Shown here piece after piece: positions 1 to 9,122 of a stretch of 64,000 nucleotides of DNA. Within the stretch, counting starts at the first letter, position 1. Every line of letters begins with the position of its first letter. The notes beneath the pieces are model-generated. The model had not been told where the DNA came from and did no database searches. It worked only from the letters and a program-made list of their open reading frames with translations. Both the position numbers and the translations under genes were made by a program. The stretch is taken from NCBI GenBank assembly GCA_029245675.1, contig JAQWOV010000019.1, positions 1 through 64,000 on the forward strand. The letters run 5' to 3'. This DNA comes from Acidimicrobiales bacterium (lineage in GTDB: Bacteria; Actinomycetota; Acidimicrobiia; Acidimicrobiales; MedAcidi-G1).

Positions 1-54
1 GGGTGTTTCGGTTGTTGCGGGTGTTTCGGTTGTTGCGGGTGTTTCGGTTGTTGC
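1..54. repeat. Three exact 18-bp tandem repeats coding for ATTETP
   Basis: The 18-base unit gggtgtttcggttgttgc occurs three times in a row at 1-18, 19-36 and 37-54 and touches the window edge, so more copies may lie outside. It is in frame with the minus-strand lipoprotein and encodes Ala-Thr-Thr-Glu-Thr-Pro. The identity at DNA level suggests recent slippage expansion or contraction. Confidence 0.9.
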
Positions 55-156
55 GGGTGCAAGACTTTCGGGGTCTCCACTTGTTGACGTAGTACAAGCA
101 GCGGCGAAGGAGGAGAGAACAAGGGCGCAAATCAGAAAAAATCTTTTTTTAGACAT
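1..156 (-). CDS. Lipoprotein, N-terminal part only (cut by window edge)
   Basis: This reading frame starts at ATG 156 and runs off the left end of the window, so only 52 residues are seen. The start is typical of an exported lipoprotein: MSKKR, then a hydrophobic stretch (residues 6-20), then a lipobox-like AAAC with Cys21. The mature part continues into a Ser/Thr/Pro linker made of exact ATTETP repeats. Such Thr-rich linkers often tether a substrate-binding or enzymatic domain to the membrane in Acidimicrobiia-like genomes. The functional domain lies outside the window, so no function can be given. It is divergent from the YceI gene at 225, with about 68 bases between the starts. Confidence 0.7.
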   Translation of the reverse strand, partial: MSKKRFFLICALVLSSFAAACTTSTSGDPESLAPATTETPATTETPATTETP

Positions 157-224
157 AACTATTAGTTTAGAGCAAATTTCTGACTGTTGGGATATTGAAT
201 GAATTTAGGTTTAGCCTTATAAAC

Positions 225-1004
225 ATGCGAAAAAAACTTCTTATCGGTATCCCACTTCTCATCATTCTTGTGTTCGTTGCTATTTGGTTCTTTCTATTTC
301 GAGGCGATGCACCACCTCCTCCCGATGCACAGTCAGCAGCAGCAATTGCTGAAGCAGCCCAAACCACGACAACTATTCCCTCTACTACAAGTGGAGATTC
401 AACAACCACAACTCAAGTTGTAACTACAACTACTGAAGCAGACACAAGTATTGAAGGATCTTGGGTCGTGGATACCACAATCGGGTCGTTTGAAGACTTC
501 TCAAGCTCCTATGTCGGATTTCGCATAGAGGAAGAATTAGCCCAAGGAATAGGAAAAACTACTGCAGTGGGTAGAACTCCAGTAGTAAGTGGAACTCTAG
601 AATTCTCTAGTTCTGCACTTTTAAGTGCGGAGATCATTGCAGACCTTTCTCAAATCACTACAGATCGTAGTTGGCGAGATGACAATGTATATGACGCCTT
701 GGACGCAGGGAATCATCCAAATGCCGTATTCTCCTTGGTCGGGCCTCTAACACTTGATGACCCAGAAACAGAAGGAATAGAGCACCCGATTTCGGCAATG
801 GGAGAACTCACAATCAAGGGCATCACTCAAGAAGTTTCTGTTGAACTTATTGCACAGAGAATCGGTCAAATTATTACTGTTACTGGCCAGTTCCCAATGA
901 TCTTCAGCGATTTTGGAGTGGAAGTCCCCACCGCACCCATAGTCGTATCTGTTGAAGATAACGGTCTAATCGAAGTCCAACTATTCCTCACCCCTGCATC
1001 TTAA
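225..1004 (+). CDS. Membrane-anchored YceI-family protein
   Basis: This is a 259-residue protein. An N-terminal transmembrane anchor (residues about 4-25, MRKKLLIGIPLL onward) is followed by a Pro/Thr-rich linker with several TTTT runs up to about residue 75. A YceI-type beta-barrel domain fills the rest: it opens with SWVVDTTIGSFEDF and contains the family's HPNAVFSL segment and the GELTIKGITQEV strand. YceI proteins are lipocalin-like and bind polyisoprenoid or other amphiphilic ligands outside the cytoplasm. The ligand here is unknown. ATG 225 is preferred to TTG 195 because it begins exactly at the positively charged start of the anchor. The acyltransferase gene follows six bases after the stop, so they are probably co-transcribed. 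Confidence 0.82.
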   Translation: MRKKLLIGIPLLIILVFVAIWFFLFRGDAPPPPDAQSAAAIAEAAQTTTTIPSTTSGDSTTTTQVVTTTTEADTSIEGSWVVDTTIGSFEDFSSSYVGFRIEEELAQGIGKTTAVGRTPVVSGTLEFSSSALLSAEIIADLSQITTDRSWRDDNVYDALDAGNHPNAVFSLVGPLTLDDPETEGIEHPISAMGELTIKGITQEVSVELIAQRIGQIITVTGQFPMIFSDFGVEVPTAPIVVSVEDNGLIEVQLFLTPAS

Positions 1005-1010
1005 GTAATC

Positions 1011-1676
1011 ATGGCCACGGAATACCAAGAACGGGCTACACGAGTTAGCGAAGCTTGGACTGCTCTACCTTTTTATGCGCTAATCCGAACAGCAATTTTG
1101 GGAATCATGTGGCCCTATTTTCGAGTTAAAACCACTGGACGGAAAAATATTCCTAAAGACGGACCGACTATTCTCGCTCCCGTTCACCGATCAAATCTAG
1201 ATGGGCTCTTTGTGGCACCTCTAATGCGACGTCGAATGCGTTCTTTGGCTAAAGAGAGTTTATTTAAATCTCGCCCCTTGGCATGGGCTTTAGCATCTTT
1301 AGGAGGGTTTCCGGTTCGACGTGGAGCGGCTGATCGAGAATCAATACGTACAGCTCGGAATCTTTTATCAGAAGGAAACATTGTTCTTGTTTTCCCTGAA
1401 GGCACTCGACATGAAGGATCTCAAATCGCAGAGTTATTTGATGGAACCGCCTATTTAGCAGCTAAGACTGGATCAATAGTCGTTCCAGTAGGCATAAGCG
1501 GAACAGAAGAGGCGCTACCTTCAGGGGCTAAGTTTCCTCGACCTAAAAAAGTTCAAGTGGTTGTAGGTGAAGCGATCCAGCCGCCTGGATTAAAAGCAAA
1601 AAGAAGTGAACTTGCTGCGTGGACCAATCAATTATCAATGGCGCTTCAGAAAGCGCAGAATCAGGCCCTTGAATAA
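1011..1676 (+). CDS. plsC: 1-acyl-sn-glycerol-3-phosphate acyltransferase (PlsC family)
   Basis: This 221-residue protein carries the family's acyltransferase motifs. HRSNLD (H59-x4-D64) is the catalytic HX4D box, and FPEGTR (128-133) is the glycerophosphate-binding box. PlsC enzymes transfer an acyl chain to lysophosphatidic acid at the inner membrane face to make phosphatidic acid. The hydrophobic N-terminus (about residues 18-37) would hold it at the membrane. The length fits short actinobacterial members. The exact acyl acceptor cannot be told from sequence. The 3' end overlaps the convergent amidotransferase gene by 16 bases. Confidence 0.88.
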   Translation: MATEYQERATRVSEAWTALPFYALIRTAILGIMWPYFRVKTTGRKNIPKDGPTILAPVHRSNLDGLFVAPLMRRRMRSLAKESLFKSRPLAWALASLGGFPVRRGAADRESIRTARNLLSEGNIVLVFPEGTRHEGSQIAELFDGTAYLAAKTGSIVVPVGISGTEEALPSGAKFPRPKKVQVVVGEAIQPPGLKAKRSELAAWTNQLSMALQKAQNQALE

Positions 1677-2377
1677 GAGAAGAATTCTCTGATCCAAGAA
1701 GCAATAATGTGACGATCTGATGGGGAGTCAAGAGAATTGTTAGCGGTCTCTAAAGAAGAATCATCGAAGAGGTGACTCCACTCATAATAGAGATCTCGAG
1801 TAAATTCGTTTGAAAATTCGGGATGAGGTTGCATAGAGAAAATATGGTCACCCTTGGTGAACATCGCTATTCCACAACTCTTATTACCCCCCACCAGCTT
1901 GCCGCCTTCAGGTAGTTTTGTGACCTCGTCTTCGTGGCAGAAAGAGACAAGAGGAGCAGTTTCACTTGGAGTCATCCATGGTTCCAAACAAAGAATGTCC
2001 GTTGGTTGAGCGCCTATTCCCCAAACTTCTCGACGTCTCACTTCACCACCTAAGGCGTGAGCTAATGCTTGATGTCCGAAACAAATTCCTACTGTTGGGG
2101 CTTTGTTGATGTCTAACTCACGTAGAAAATCAAAAAGATTGAACATCCACGGCTCTAAAGCAGTGATTGAAGAACGAGACCCTCCAACTATCCAGCCTTG
2201 TTGTTCAAAAGGATCTTCTGGTAACTGGCCTTTCACCACGTCATACACAGAAATGCTGACGGTCTCTTCACTCGTTGTAAGAAGGTCAGAAAAAAATTTT
2301 TGATACCCGCCATAGTTTTTGTACAAAGAGTCTTGAATTTCGTCGTTTAATAAAAGACCTAAAGCTTTAGAACCCAT
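1661..2377 (-). CDS. Class I glutamine amidotransferase-like protein
   Basis: This 238-residue stand-alone protein has the class I glutamine amidotransferase fold, like the GMP synthase amidotransferase domain. The nucleophile elbow GICFGHQALAHALGG places Cys at residue 99. The His and Glu of the triad are in MQPHPEF (H185, E187). Such free-standing proteins release ammonia from glutamine or hydrolyse gamma-glutamyl compounds. No synthase partner is adjacent, so the substrate is unknown. It is transcribed against plsC and divergently from the transporter at 2452. Confidence 0.85.
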   Translation of the reverse strand: MGSKALGLLLNDEIQDSLYKNYGGYQKFFSDLLTTSEETVSISVYDVVKGQLPEDPFEQQGWIVGGSRSSITALEPWMFNLFDFLRELDINKAPTVGICFGHQALAHALGGEVRRREVWGIGAQPTDILCLEPWMTPSETAPLVSFCHEDEVTKLPEGGKLVGGNKSCGIAMFTKGDHIFSMQPHPEFSNEFTRDLYYEWSHLFDDSSLETANNSLDSPSDRHIIASWIREFFSYSRA

Positions 2378-2451
2378 GAAATAACTTTAGAAGTTATAAA
2401 ACCTTTACGGCGGGTTCGGGCTTTGATCATAAGTCATGAGAGGCTAAGACG

Positions 2452-3318
2452 ATGCAGCAAAAAGCAATAATGGGCAGGGTAGCTGCACTACTTTCTGTTT
2501 TTTTACTTGCATCTGGCCCAAGCATCGTCAAGATTTCAGATCTACCAGAAATGACCTTTATTTTCTGGAGACTATTAGCAGCTGGCTTCGGTTACTGGAT
2601 AGCTATGAGCCTAACTGGTGGAAAACTTGGGAAAAAGGCGCTTCGGAGTTCCCTAAAAGGCGGAATAGTTTTCGGCGTCAATTTAGTTTTTTTTGTTATG
2701 GCTATGCGAAGAACGAGCGCAGCGAACGCGGTAATGATCGGAGCGCTCCAACCTGTTGTTCTTCTCGGCGTAGCGGGTCGACTTTTCGGAGAGAAACCAC
2801 CAAAAGTGGTTTATTTCTGGTCGCTAATAGCAATGGGTGGCGTCGCTTTCTTTACTTATGCATCGGACACTACCGGTGTGGCGACACGTCAAGGAGATCT
2901 ATTAGCCCTGATAGGAATGCTCTTATTTAGTGCGTATTACGTCATATCTAAGCAAACTCGTGAAGAACTTGACTCAATGGTCTATCAATTAGGACTCACC
3001 ATTGCAGCGGCTGTAACCATTATTCCGTTTGCGTTTGCTTTCGGACATGGAATAAGTCCACCAACGGGAGGCGAGTGGTGGCCAGTGATTCTCATGGCTC
3101 TGCTTCCTGGCGCAGGGCACTGGCTCACTAACTACGCTCATGCGCATGTTCCACTTGTAACGATGAGTCTCGTGAATCTTCTATTCACTGTTGTTGCTCC
3201 AATTTATGCTTGGATACTGGTTGAAGAGAAACTTGGAGGAGCACAAGCACTTGGTATGGCAGTCGTTTTGATTGCTCTCTCCCAGGTCGTGACCAAACCT
3301 ATTGAATCGTCTAGTTAA
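2452..3318 (+). CDS. EamA-family (DMT) transporter
   Basis: This is a 288-residue integral membrane protein with about ten predicted helices in two EamA repeats, the usual architecture and length of drug/metabolite transporters. Recognisable segments are FWRLLAAGFGYW in repeat one and GDLLALIGMLLFSAYYV opening repeat two, ending in the LVEEKL motif. It probably exports a small metabolite or amino acid, but the substrate cannot be read from sequence. A clear paralogue lies at 47055-47951, sharing the MIGALQ and GDLLA segments. A RarD-type relative follows downstream after 64 bases. Confidence 0.85.
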   Translation: MQQKAIMGRVAALLSVFLLASGPSIVKISDLPEMTFIFWRLLAAGFGYWIAMSLTGGKLGKKALRSSLKGGIVFGVNLVFFVMAMRRTSAANAVMIGALQPVVLLGVAGRLFGEKPPKVVYFWSLIAMGGVAFFTYASDTTGVATRQGDLLALIGMLLFSAYYVISKQTREELDSMVYQLGLTIAAAVTIIPFAFAFGHGISPPTGGEWWPVILMALLPGAGHWLTNYAHAHVPLVTMSLVNLLFTVVAPIYAWILVEEKLGGAQALGMAVVLIALSQVVTKPIESSS

Positions 3319-3382
3319 TGTTTAACAAAAATCAAAATAGACGAACGGCTAGTTCCTATTTTCAATTAAAGAGACTTAGCTA

Positions 3383-4279
3383 GTGCAACGGGGGATCGCT
3401 TTTGGTTTAGGCGCTTATATCTGGTGGGGGTTCACTCCGGTTTATTGGAAGCAACTTGATCACATCCCTTCTTTAGATGTGACTTGCTTCCGCATGATAT
3501 GGACGTTCGTTCTTTTATCAGGAGTTCACCTAGCCAGACACTCGTGGCAAGAGATTGCAGACCTTTTGAGAGACCGAAGGCAGAGATACTTACAAATCAC
3601 CGCAGCGGGTCTTTTATCTACGAACTGGCTTGTGTTTGTTTGGGCAATAGGAGATGGCCAAGTAGTAGAGGCCAGCCTCGGTTATTTCATGAACCCACTA
3701 ATCAATGTCTTATTGGGGTATTTATTCCTCGGAGAAAAATTCCGATCATCTCAAAAAATGTCAATTGGTTTAGCGCTAGCAGGTGTTTTTGTCTTGACTA
3801 TCGCAGTTGGCTCAATCCCCGTCGTAGCTCTATATCTTGCTACAAGTTTTGGGTTCTATGGATTAGTGAAATCAAAAGTCGACCGTCCCGCACTGAACAC
3901 TCTGACTGTTGAGGTTATGTTCATGTCCGTCCCAGCTCTCATTTACCTCATCCTTAGAGGAGTTGATGGTTACGGAGCAATGGGTTTGACGGTATATGCA
4001 GATAATTTATGGCTTATCTCAACAGGCATTGCAACATCGATACCTCTCTTGTTTTTCTCAGTTGCAGTTCAAAGAGTTCCTCTCGGAGTACTAGGGATGA
4101 TGCAGTATGTAGCACCCACGACACAACTGATCCTTGGGGTGATTGTTTACGATGAAGTAATTGCCCGAGGAGAACTCGTGGGCTATTCCATCATTTGGGC
4201 GGCGGTCGCTTTATTTGCCGTAGATGGTCTAATTGCTTTACGTCGCAACAGTGAGAAGAATCTTTCAAACGTTGACTAG
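3383..4279 (+). CDS. rarD: RarD-type EamA transporter
   Basis: This 298-residue membrane protein starts at a GTG. Its N-terminus (GAYIWWGFTPVYWKQL) and the segments RMIWTF and LGYFMNPLINVLLGYLFLGE are diagnostic of the RarD subfamily of EamA permeases, named for a chloramphenicol-sensitivity protein. The transported substrate is not established for the family. Ten helices fit the length. The last bases overlap the convergent flavodoxin gene by 15 bases. Confidence 0.85.
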   Translation: MQRGIAFGLGAYIWWGFTPVYWKQLDHIPSLDVTCFRMIWTFVLLSGVHLARHSWQEIADLLRDRRQRYLQITAAGLLSTNWLVFVWAIGDGQVVEASLGYFMNPLINVLLGYLFLGEKFRSSQKMSIGLALAGVFVLTIAVGSIPVVALYLATSFGFYGLVKSKVDRPALNTLTVEVMFMSVPALIYLILRGVDGYGAMGLTVYADNLWLISTGIATSIPLLFFSVAVQRVPLGVLGMMQYVAPTTQLILGVIVYDEVIARGELVGYSIIWAAVALFAVDGLIALRRNSEKNLSNVD

Positions 4280-4687
4280 TGAGAGAACCTCACTAGCAAA
4301 AGCAGGTGCTTCTAATTCAAGTTTATGACGGTTGAGGGAACGAGCAGCAACAACCGTAGCGCCATGTTCTTCAAGTAAAGAAGTCATCTTTTCTGCAGCA
4401 TTTCCTGGGTTCAAAGCATGAGTCATGAAAGCCACAACTTTCTTATTCCAAAGTTTAGGAACCTTTTTTATTTTCCCAGAATCTCCTGGACGGTGACCTA
4501 GAAGTATCAGGCCATCAACCCAGGTTCCGACAAAAATCAAATCAGCGTCGGCTAACTCTTTGTAATCAATATTGCTGATCGGTCGAACTGTTACTTCAGC
4601 TCCTGAAGACTGAACAGCGCCTCCAATTAGTTCGGCAGCTCTTTTAGTGTTTCCAGTACGACTCTGGTGGAGCACAACAATCTTCAT
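4265..4687 (-). CDS. Flavodoxin-family protein
   Basis: This 140-residue protein begins MKIVVLHQSRTGNTKRAAEL, where SRTGNT is the phosphate-binding loop for FMN. The rest follows the flavodoxin alpha/beta order (DLIFVGTWVDGL, then VVAFMTHALNPG). It is expected to carry FMN and transfer electrons or act as a flavodoxin-like reductase; its partner is unknown. The frame is open to 4735, but ATG 4687 starts exactly at the first beta strand and avoids overlapping the upstream gene, so it is preferred. It is the last gene of the minus-strand run that begins with fabH. Confidence 0.75.
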   Translation of the reverse strand: MKIVVLHQSRTGNTKRAAELIGGAVQSSGAEVTVRPISNIDYKELADADLIFVGTWVDGLILLGHRPGDSGKIKKVPKLWNKKVVAFMTHALNPGNAAEKMTSLLEEHGATVVAARSLNRHKLELEAPAFASEVLSLVNV

Positions 4688-4718
4688 GCTTAGAGTCTGC
4701 CCGCAGCAAAGAGGGATT

Positions 4719-5321
4719 TCACGCTTTAGGTTCAAGTGCAGAAAGGTATTTCATAATTTCTGCACTAGTTAAACCCATTTCACTCATGCCTGCCGCTAAT
4801 ACTGCACGATAAGACGGACTTGGAGGTCCAGGTGGAGGTGGATGACTAGACCCAAGCGTGAGCGCTGGAATTCCGATAATTGGATCTAGAGAAATCAATA
4901 GATCAATTAATCCATTATTCGTTCTAAAAGCTTCGCCTGGTTCCGGAAACCTATCCGGGAAAGAGACTTCTCTTGTTTCTTTACGATTTTCTTGAGCAAC
5001 AATATCTGCGAGTTGCCCGCGGGTTACCCGCCAAGCACGTCCAACTGCTGTGACCTTTTCTTCTAAAAGTGCTTTATGTGGACACCAAGCCACCCCTCCG
5101 TCCCACCGTTGGCTGTACCCCCCAAATCGAATCGGAAGAGAGATTTCCACTCTTCGATCATCTCGTGGAAAAGTTGGATCTTTTGCGCCTCTATGTTCTC
5201 CCCACAGAGACTCTTTTGTAGACCCTTCTAAGTACGCCAACATCCGTGCCGTGAGAAGATTGGACCCGTAAGCGACATACCAGACTTCCTCATCAGGGTT
5301 AGAAACTATTTGGTCGTTCAC
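4719..5321 (-). CDS. Gamma-glutamylcyclotransferase-fold protein
   Basis: This is a 200-residue protein with the GGCT/AIG2-like signature VAYGSNL near the start (about residues 16-22), the motif that binds the substrate's gamma-glutamyl group. A later acidic segment, VAQENRKE, could supply the catalytic Glu. Family members act on gamma-glutamyl peptides or amines, but many have unknown substrates. The start overlaps the end of surE by four bases (ATGA), so translation is probably coupled. A Pro-rich stretch (about residues 160-168) precedes the C-terminal part. Confidence 0.7.
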   Translation of the reverse strand: MNDQIVSNPDEEVWYVAYGSNLLTARMLAYLEGSTKESLWGEHRGAKDPTFPRDDRRVEISLPIRFGGYSQRWDGGVAWCPHKALLEEKVTAVGRAWRVTRGQLADIVAQENRKETREVSFPDRFPEPGEAFRTNNGLIDLLISLDPIIGIPALTLGSSHPPPPGPPSPSYRAVLAAGMSEMGLTSAEIMKYLSALEPKA

Positions 5322-6142
5322 TGTGTAAAAAGTTTGTCCAAAGCCCGAGCTGCTGGGTCGTTTTCTGGTGGGTCTTCAGCGGGAATATAACCCAACCAAG
5401 TAAGACTGACATAATCCTTCATGACAGCACCACCATCAGTGTCTTCGGGCAAAGGTGAAGGATCACCCCAGTTCATATCTACTTTGTAGCTGCCTGAATG
5501 ACCTGGTTTAGCTATAAGTTCTGCTTTTGACAACGATCGCATCGGTTCAAATCCAATTTTAGTGTTACGCCATCCCGCTATTTCATTCAATGGCAGGTTT
5601 GGAACATTAACATTGAGAACAGAAGCTTCTCGGGGGGGATTTTCTATAACTGCAGAAGTAACAATTCTTGCAATTTCTGCAGCAGAGTTCCATATTTGTT
5701 TATCAAGAACCTCGCTAGCAGCTTGACCTTCAACACCCCAATCAGTGACAGCTTGACTAATTGCAATTCCGGTTATACCCCCATTGCGTGCTGTAAGAGC
5801 AGCCCCAATAGTTCCTGAATGATAAACAGATCTGCCGACGTTAATCCCCGGGTTTATTCCGGACACCACTAAGTCAAACGGCTCTCCGAATAAGCCAAGT
5901 CGCGCATAGATGATACAAAGACCCGGAGGTCCACTTACAGACCACGAAGTTTCAATTCCGTCTATATGAGCATCATGAACTTCTGGACGAATGAGATGCA
6001 CAGCGCCCAGAGCTGCACCAGCACCTGAATACTCTCTATCAGGAGCAACTATGGTCACATCACCAAGCCCTGTTAAAGAACGAGCTAACTCATGGAGCCC
6101 TAAAGAATCAATGCCATCATCGTTAGTTACCAAAATACGCAT
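5318..6142 (-). CDS. surE: 5'/3'-nucleotidase SurE
   Basis: This 274-residue metal-dependent phosphatase removes phosphate from nucleoside 5'- and 3'-monophosphates. The metal ligands expected for SurE are visible: MRILVTNDDG (D8, D9), REYSGAG (S39) and SGINPGINVG (N97). Length is normal. It lies between the ABC-F ATPase and the GGCT-fold gene in a minus-strand run. The family is linked to stationary-phase survival and nucleotide salvage. Confidence 0.93.
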   Translation of the reverse strand: MRILVTNDDGIDSLGLHELARSLTGLGDVTIVAPDREYSGAGAALGAVHLIRPEVHDAHIDGIETSWSVSGPPGLCIIYARLGLFGEPFDLVVSGINPGINVGRSVYHSGTIGAALTARNGGITGIAISQAVTDWGVEGQAASEVLDKQIWNSAAEIARIVTSAVIENPPREASVLNVNVPNLPLNEIAGWRNTKIGFEPMRSLSKAELIAKPGHSGSYKVDMNWGDPSPLPEDTDGGAVMKDYVSLTWLGYIPAEDPPENDPAARALDKLFTQ

Positions 6143-6196
6143 AGGGACGACAGTAGCCCGAAGAAATGAGTAACTGGTATATGGATCAGTAATTCA

Positions 6197-8095
6197 TTAA
6201 TCGGTTATATGGAGCGAACTACTTAACTTCTCCCACAAAGCCATTAGACGAGCCGCTTCATCTTTCGCGTCATTATGTGCTGTCACTGCTTTATCAACAT
6301 TTTCTGGATCTTGATAAAGATCAGAACTAGCGAGTGCTTCTTGAGTTGCTAAGACTTCAGCTTCCGCCAACTCCCATTCCTGCTCAACCTTCTGGAGGCG
6401 ACGTTTTATTTTTACAGCATCGTCGCTTGACTTTTTCTTCTTTGTGGAGGGTCCAACTTTTTGTGGAGAATTTTCAACGGATTTTGAAGAATTTTCTTGT
6501 CCAGGAAATAGAACATGATCTGGGACTCCGTCATGCCAGGAAGTCACACCATCACGTACTTCTACTAGCGAATCAGCGACCGAGCGAATCAAGTGCCTAT
6601 CGTGAGTTATCAAAATGACAGTCCCCGGATAAACATTCAAGGCATCTTCTAAGACATCACAACTAGGTAAATCAAGATGATTAGTCGGCTCATCAAGAAT
6701 TAAAAGATTCACTGGCATAGCTAAAGTTTTAGCCAAAGCTAATCGAGTCTGTTCTCCTCCGGAGAGGTCACCTACTTTTCTGTCTGCTGCCTCTTCACGG
6801 AACCCAAAAGAAGCTAAGTATGTTCTAAGATTACGGCCATCGGTTTCAACCCCTGGTACTGTCCGTAATTCTTCAAGCACTGAGCGCTTTTCATCAAGAA
6901 TTTCTGTTTGCAACTGGTTAAAACTTGATAAGTCAACGTTAGTGCCAAGTTTCAAATCACCTTTCAGAGGTGCTAGTTGACCTGTGAGTAGTTTCACCAA
7001 GGTGGTTTTCCCGGCACCGTTTGGTCCGACTAAAGCAACTGTGCTACCGCGCTCAACAGAAAAGGAAACTTCCTGAAGAACAACGTCCTCGTCGTAACCA
7101 GCCGTAACTTCATTAAGTTCAGCAACTAAACGCGATGAACGGCGGGGAGAAGGAAACCCAAATCGGATTTTTTGATCTCCAACGTCTTCCACAACGATTT
7201 TTTCCATTTTGTCTAATGCTTTAATCCTGCTTTGCACCTGTCGTGCTTTGGTTGCCTTATAGCGAAACCGTTCAATAAATTGCTCTGTTTTCTCAATTTG
7301 ACGGGTTTGTTGTGCCGCTGCCGCACGTTTCGAGGCAAGTAATTCTTCTCGAGCTACAACAAAATCTGCGAATCCTCCTACATATTCAGAGACATGAGTA
7401 CCAGAGAGTTCTAATATTCGATTCGCTACGCCATCGATAAAATCTCGATCGTGACTGACAAACAAAAGGCCTTTATGCCAGTTTTTTAAATGTTCTTCAA
7501 GCCAGTTAACTGAATCAATATCTAAGTGATTTGTCGGCTCGTCCATTACTAAAAGATCAGGAGAGGAGAGCAGCAGTCTGGCGAGAGCAATTCTCATTCT
7601 CCAACCGCCAGACATTTCACCCATTGGCCGTTCATGGTCTTCCGGACTGAAGCCGAGACCAGAAAGAATTCGGTGCGCATCAGACTCTGTTGAATAACCA
7701 CCGATTTGTTCAAAACGTGACTGGGCTTCGCCTAAGGCCCTTAAATGTCGAGCCTGTTCATGACCTGAACTAGATGCCACAAGGTTTCCTAATTTCTCAA
7801 TTTCACCACTTAGGTGAGTGACCTGCTCAGCGCCCAACATCACCTGCTGGAAAACTGATCTTCCTGTTTCCGGGGGAAGCTCTTGAGGGAGATATCCGAC
7901 TCGAAGCTCTTTTGGCCGGTGAACTTTTCCTTGGTCTGGAGATTGAATTCCCACCAAAATTTCCAGCAAGGTAGTTTTCCCAGTTCCATTTCCTCCAACT
8001 AGAGCAACTTTTCTACCAGGACCGAGTTGAAGCGAGACATTCGAAAAAAGCGTGCGAGGGCCGAAAGATCTAGATAATTCTGAAGCGGTCAGCAT
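6197..8095 (-). CDS. ABC-F ATPase (Uup-like), ribosome-associated
   Basis: This 632-residue protein has two ABC domains and no membrane helices. Domain one has Walker [10 protein letters not shown] (34-42), an MSGGW signature and [10 protein letters not shown] charged linker with IKALDKMEK follows. Domain two has [18 protein letters not shown] and LDEPTNHLD. The C-terminus (about 545-632) is a Lys/Glu-rich predicted coiled coil, as in Uup. ABC-F proteins bind the ribosomal E site and relieve stalling or regulate translation. It follows fabH by nine bases. Confidence 0.9.
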   Translation of the reverse strand: MLTASELSRSFGPRTLFSNVSLQLGPGRKVALVGGNGTGKTTLLEILVGIQSPDQGKVHRPKELRVGYLPQELPPETGRSVFQQVMLGAEQVTHLSGEIEKLGNLVASSSGHEQARHLRALGEAQSRFEQIGGYSTESDAHRILSGLGFSPEDHERPMGEMSGGWRMRIALARLLLSSPDLLVMDEPTNHLDIDSVNWLEEHLKNWHKGLLFVSHDRDFIDGVANRILELSGTHVSEYVGGFADFVVAREELLASKRAAAAQQTRQIEKTEQFIERFRYKATKARQVQSRIKALDKMEKIVVEDVGDQKIRFGFPSPRRSSRLVAELNEVTAGYDEDVVLQEVSFSVERGSTVALVGPNGAGKTTLVKLLTGQLAPLKGDLKLGTNVDLSSFNQLQTEILDEKRSVLEELRTVPGVETDGRNLRTYLASFGFREEAADRKVGDLSGGEQTRLALAKTLAMPVNLLILDEPTNHLDLPSCDVLEDALNVYPGTVILITHDRHLIRSVADSLVEVRDGVTSWHDGVPDHVLFPGQENSSKSVENSPQKVGPSTKKKKSSDDAVKIKRRLQKVEQEWELAEAEVLATQEALASSDLYQDPENVDKAVTAHNDAKDEAARLMALWEKLSSSLHITD

Positions 8096-8104
8096 GAAAC
8101 AAAT

Positions 8105-9040
8105 TCAGATAGTTGGAGGGTCCCAACGAACCACAGCAGCAGCAGAAGTCATCCCAGCCCCAAAACCCACTAAAAGTATCAGATCGCCAGAATCGACTCT
8201 TTCAGCATTGAGGGCGTCAACGAGCGCTAGAGGAATAGAAGCTGCTGATGTGTTACCGGTGTAATTTAAGACCAACGCGGCTTTTTCAATCGGAATATCT
8301 AGACGTTTCAAAGCCGATTCAATTATGCGAACGTTTGCTTGATGCGGAACAACTAACTTTATCTGATCAGAAGTTACACCTGCTTTATCCATAGCGTTTA
8401 TAGCCGCAGCTTCCATAGCAAGAACAGCTTTACGAAAAACTGCTTGTCCATCCATCACTATGTTGTCGCCATGTTCACAATAAAGCAGATCTGCTGCATC
8501 TCCGCTGGACATCAAATCCCAACCAAGCAAAGAGGGCTTGTCAGCAGAATTTTCAACAATAACTGCACCTGCTCCATCACCAAAGAGAATACAAGTACCA
8601 CGGTCCTCCCAATTAGTAATTGAACTTAGAGAGTCGCTGCCAATAACTAGGATTCGTTCCATACCGCCCTGAATGAATTGCATAGCAGTCACGAGGCCAT
8701 AAACGAAACCAGAACACGCAGCATTGAGATCAAAGGCCCCGCAACTCAAACCGAGACTATCTTGAATCACAGAAGCGCTAGCAGGAATTTGCTGATCTGG
8801 AGAAATAGTAGCTAATAAAAGAAGATCAATTTGATCAGGAGAAACTCCAGCCATCTTCATAGCGTCAAGTGCAGCTGCAGCAGACATTTCAGTTACTTTG
8901 CCATCAATGTGTCTAGTTTTTATACCTGTTCGAGCTGTAATCCATTCATCGGAAGTATCTACCATCTGAGCAAGTTCGTCGTTGGTCAGCACCCGATCAG
9001 GCAAATTAGTAGCCCATCCAGTTATTCGTCCATGTGACAT
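8105..9040 (-). CDS. fabH: Beta-ketoacyl-ACP synthase III
   Basis: This 311-residue condensing enzyme starts fatty acid synthesis by joining a primer acyl-CoA to malonyl-ACP. The triad is intact: Cys109 in LNAACSGFVYGL, His233 in VVPHQANVRII, and Asn263 in LNYTGNTSAASIP. Length is close to normal for FabH. It heads a minus-strand run with the ABC-F gene and surE. No other fab gene is adjacent, so it may be a specialised or branched-chain starter enzyme; primer specificity cannot be judged here. Confidence 0.92.
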   Translation of the reverse strand: MSHGRITGWATNLPDRVLTNDELAQMVDTSDEWITARTGIKTRHIDGKVTEMSAAAALDAMKMAGVSPDQIDLLLLATISPDQQIPASASVIQDSLGLSCGAFDLNAACSGFVYGLVTAMQFIQGGMERILVIGSDSLSSITNWEDRGTCILFGDGAGAVIVENSADKPSLLGWDLMSSGDAADLLYCEHGDNIVMDGQAVFRKAVLAMEAAAINAMDKAGVTSDQIKLVVPHQANVRIIESALKRLDIPIEKAALVLNYTGNTSAASIPLALVDALNAERVDSGDLILLVGFGAGMTSAAAVVRWDPPTI

Positions 9041-9122
9041 ATCGTGCGCTCTTTACTGAAAAGAAATTTTCTTACTCCCACCACGCTACCTCAGACAAGA
9101 GGAAGGTAGGGTCTGCGGAGCC

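Noticed and set aside
1-54. Tandem repeats considered as a CRISPR or intergenic repeat
   Set aside because: There are no spacers, and the 18-base unit stays in frame as protein-coding repeats.
4688-4735. N-terminal extension of the flavodoxin
   Set aside because: The extra 16 residues overlap the upstream gene and precede the conserved first strand.
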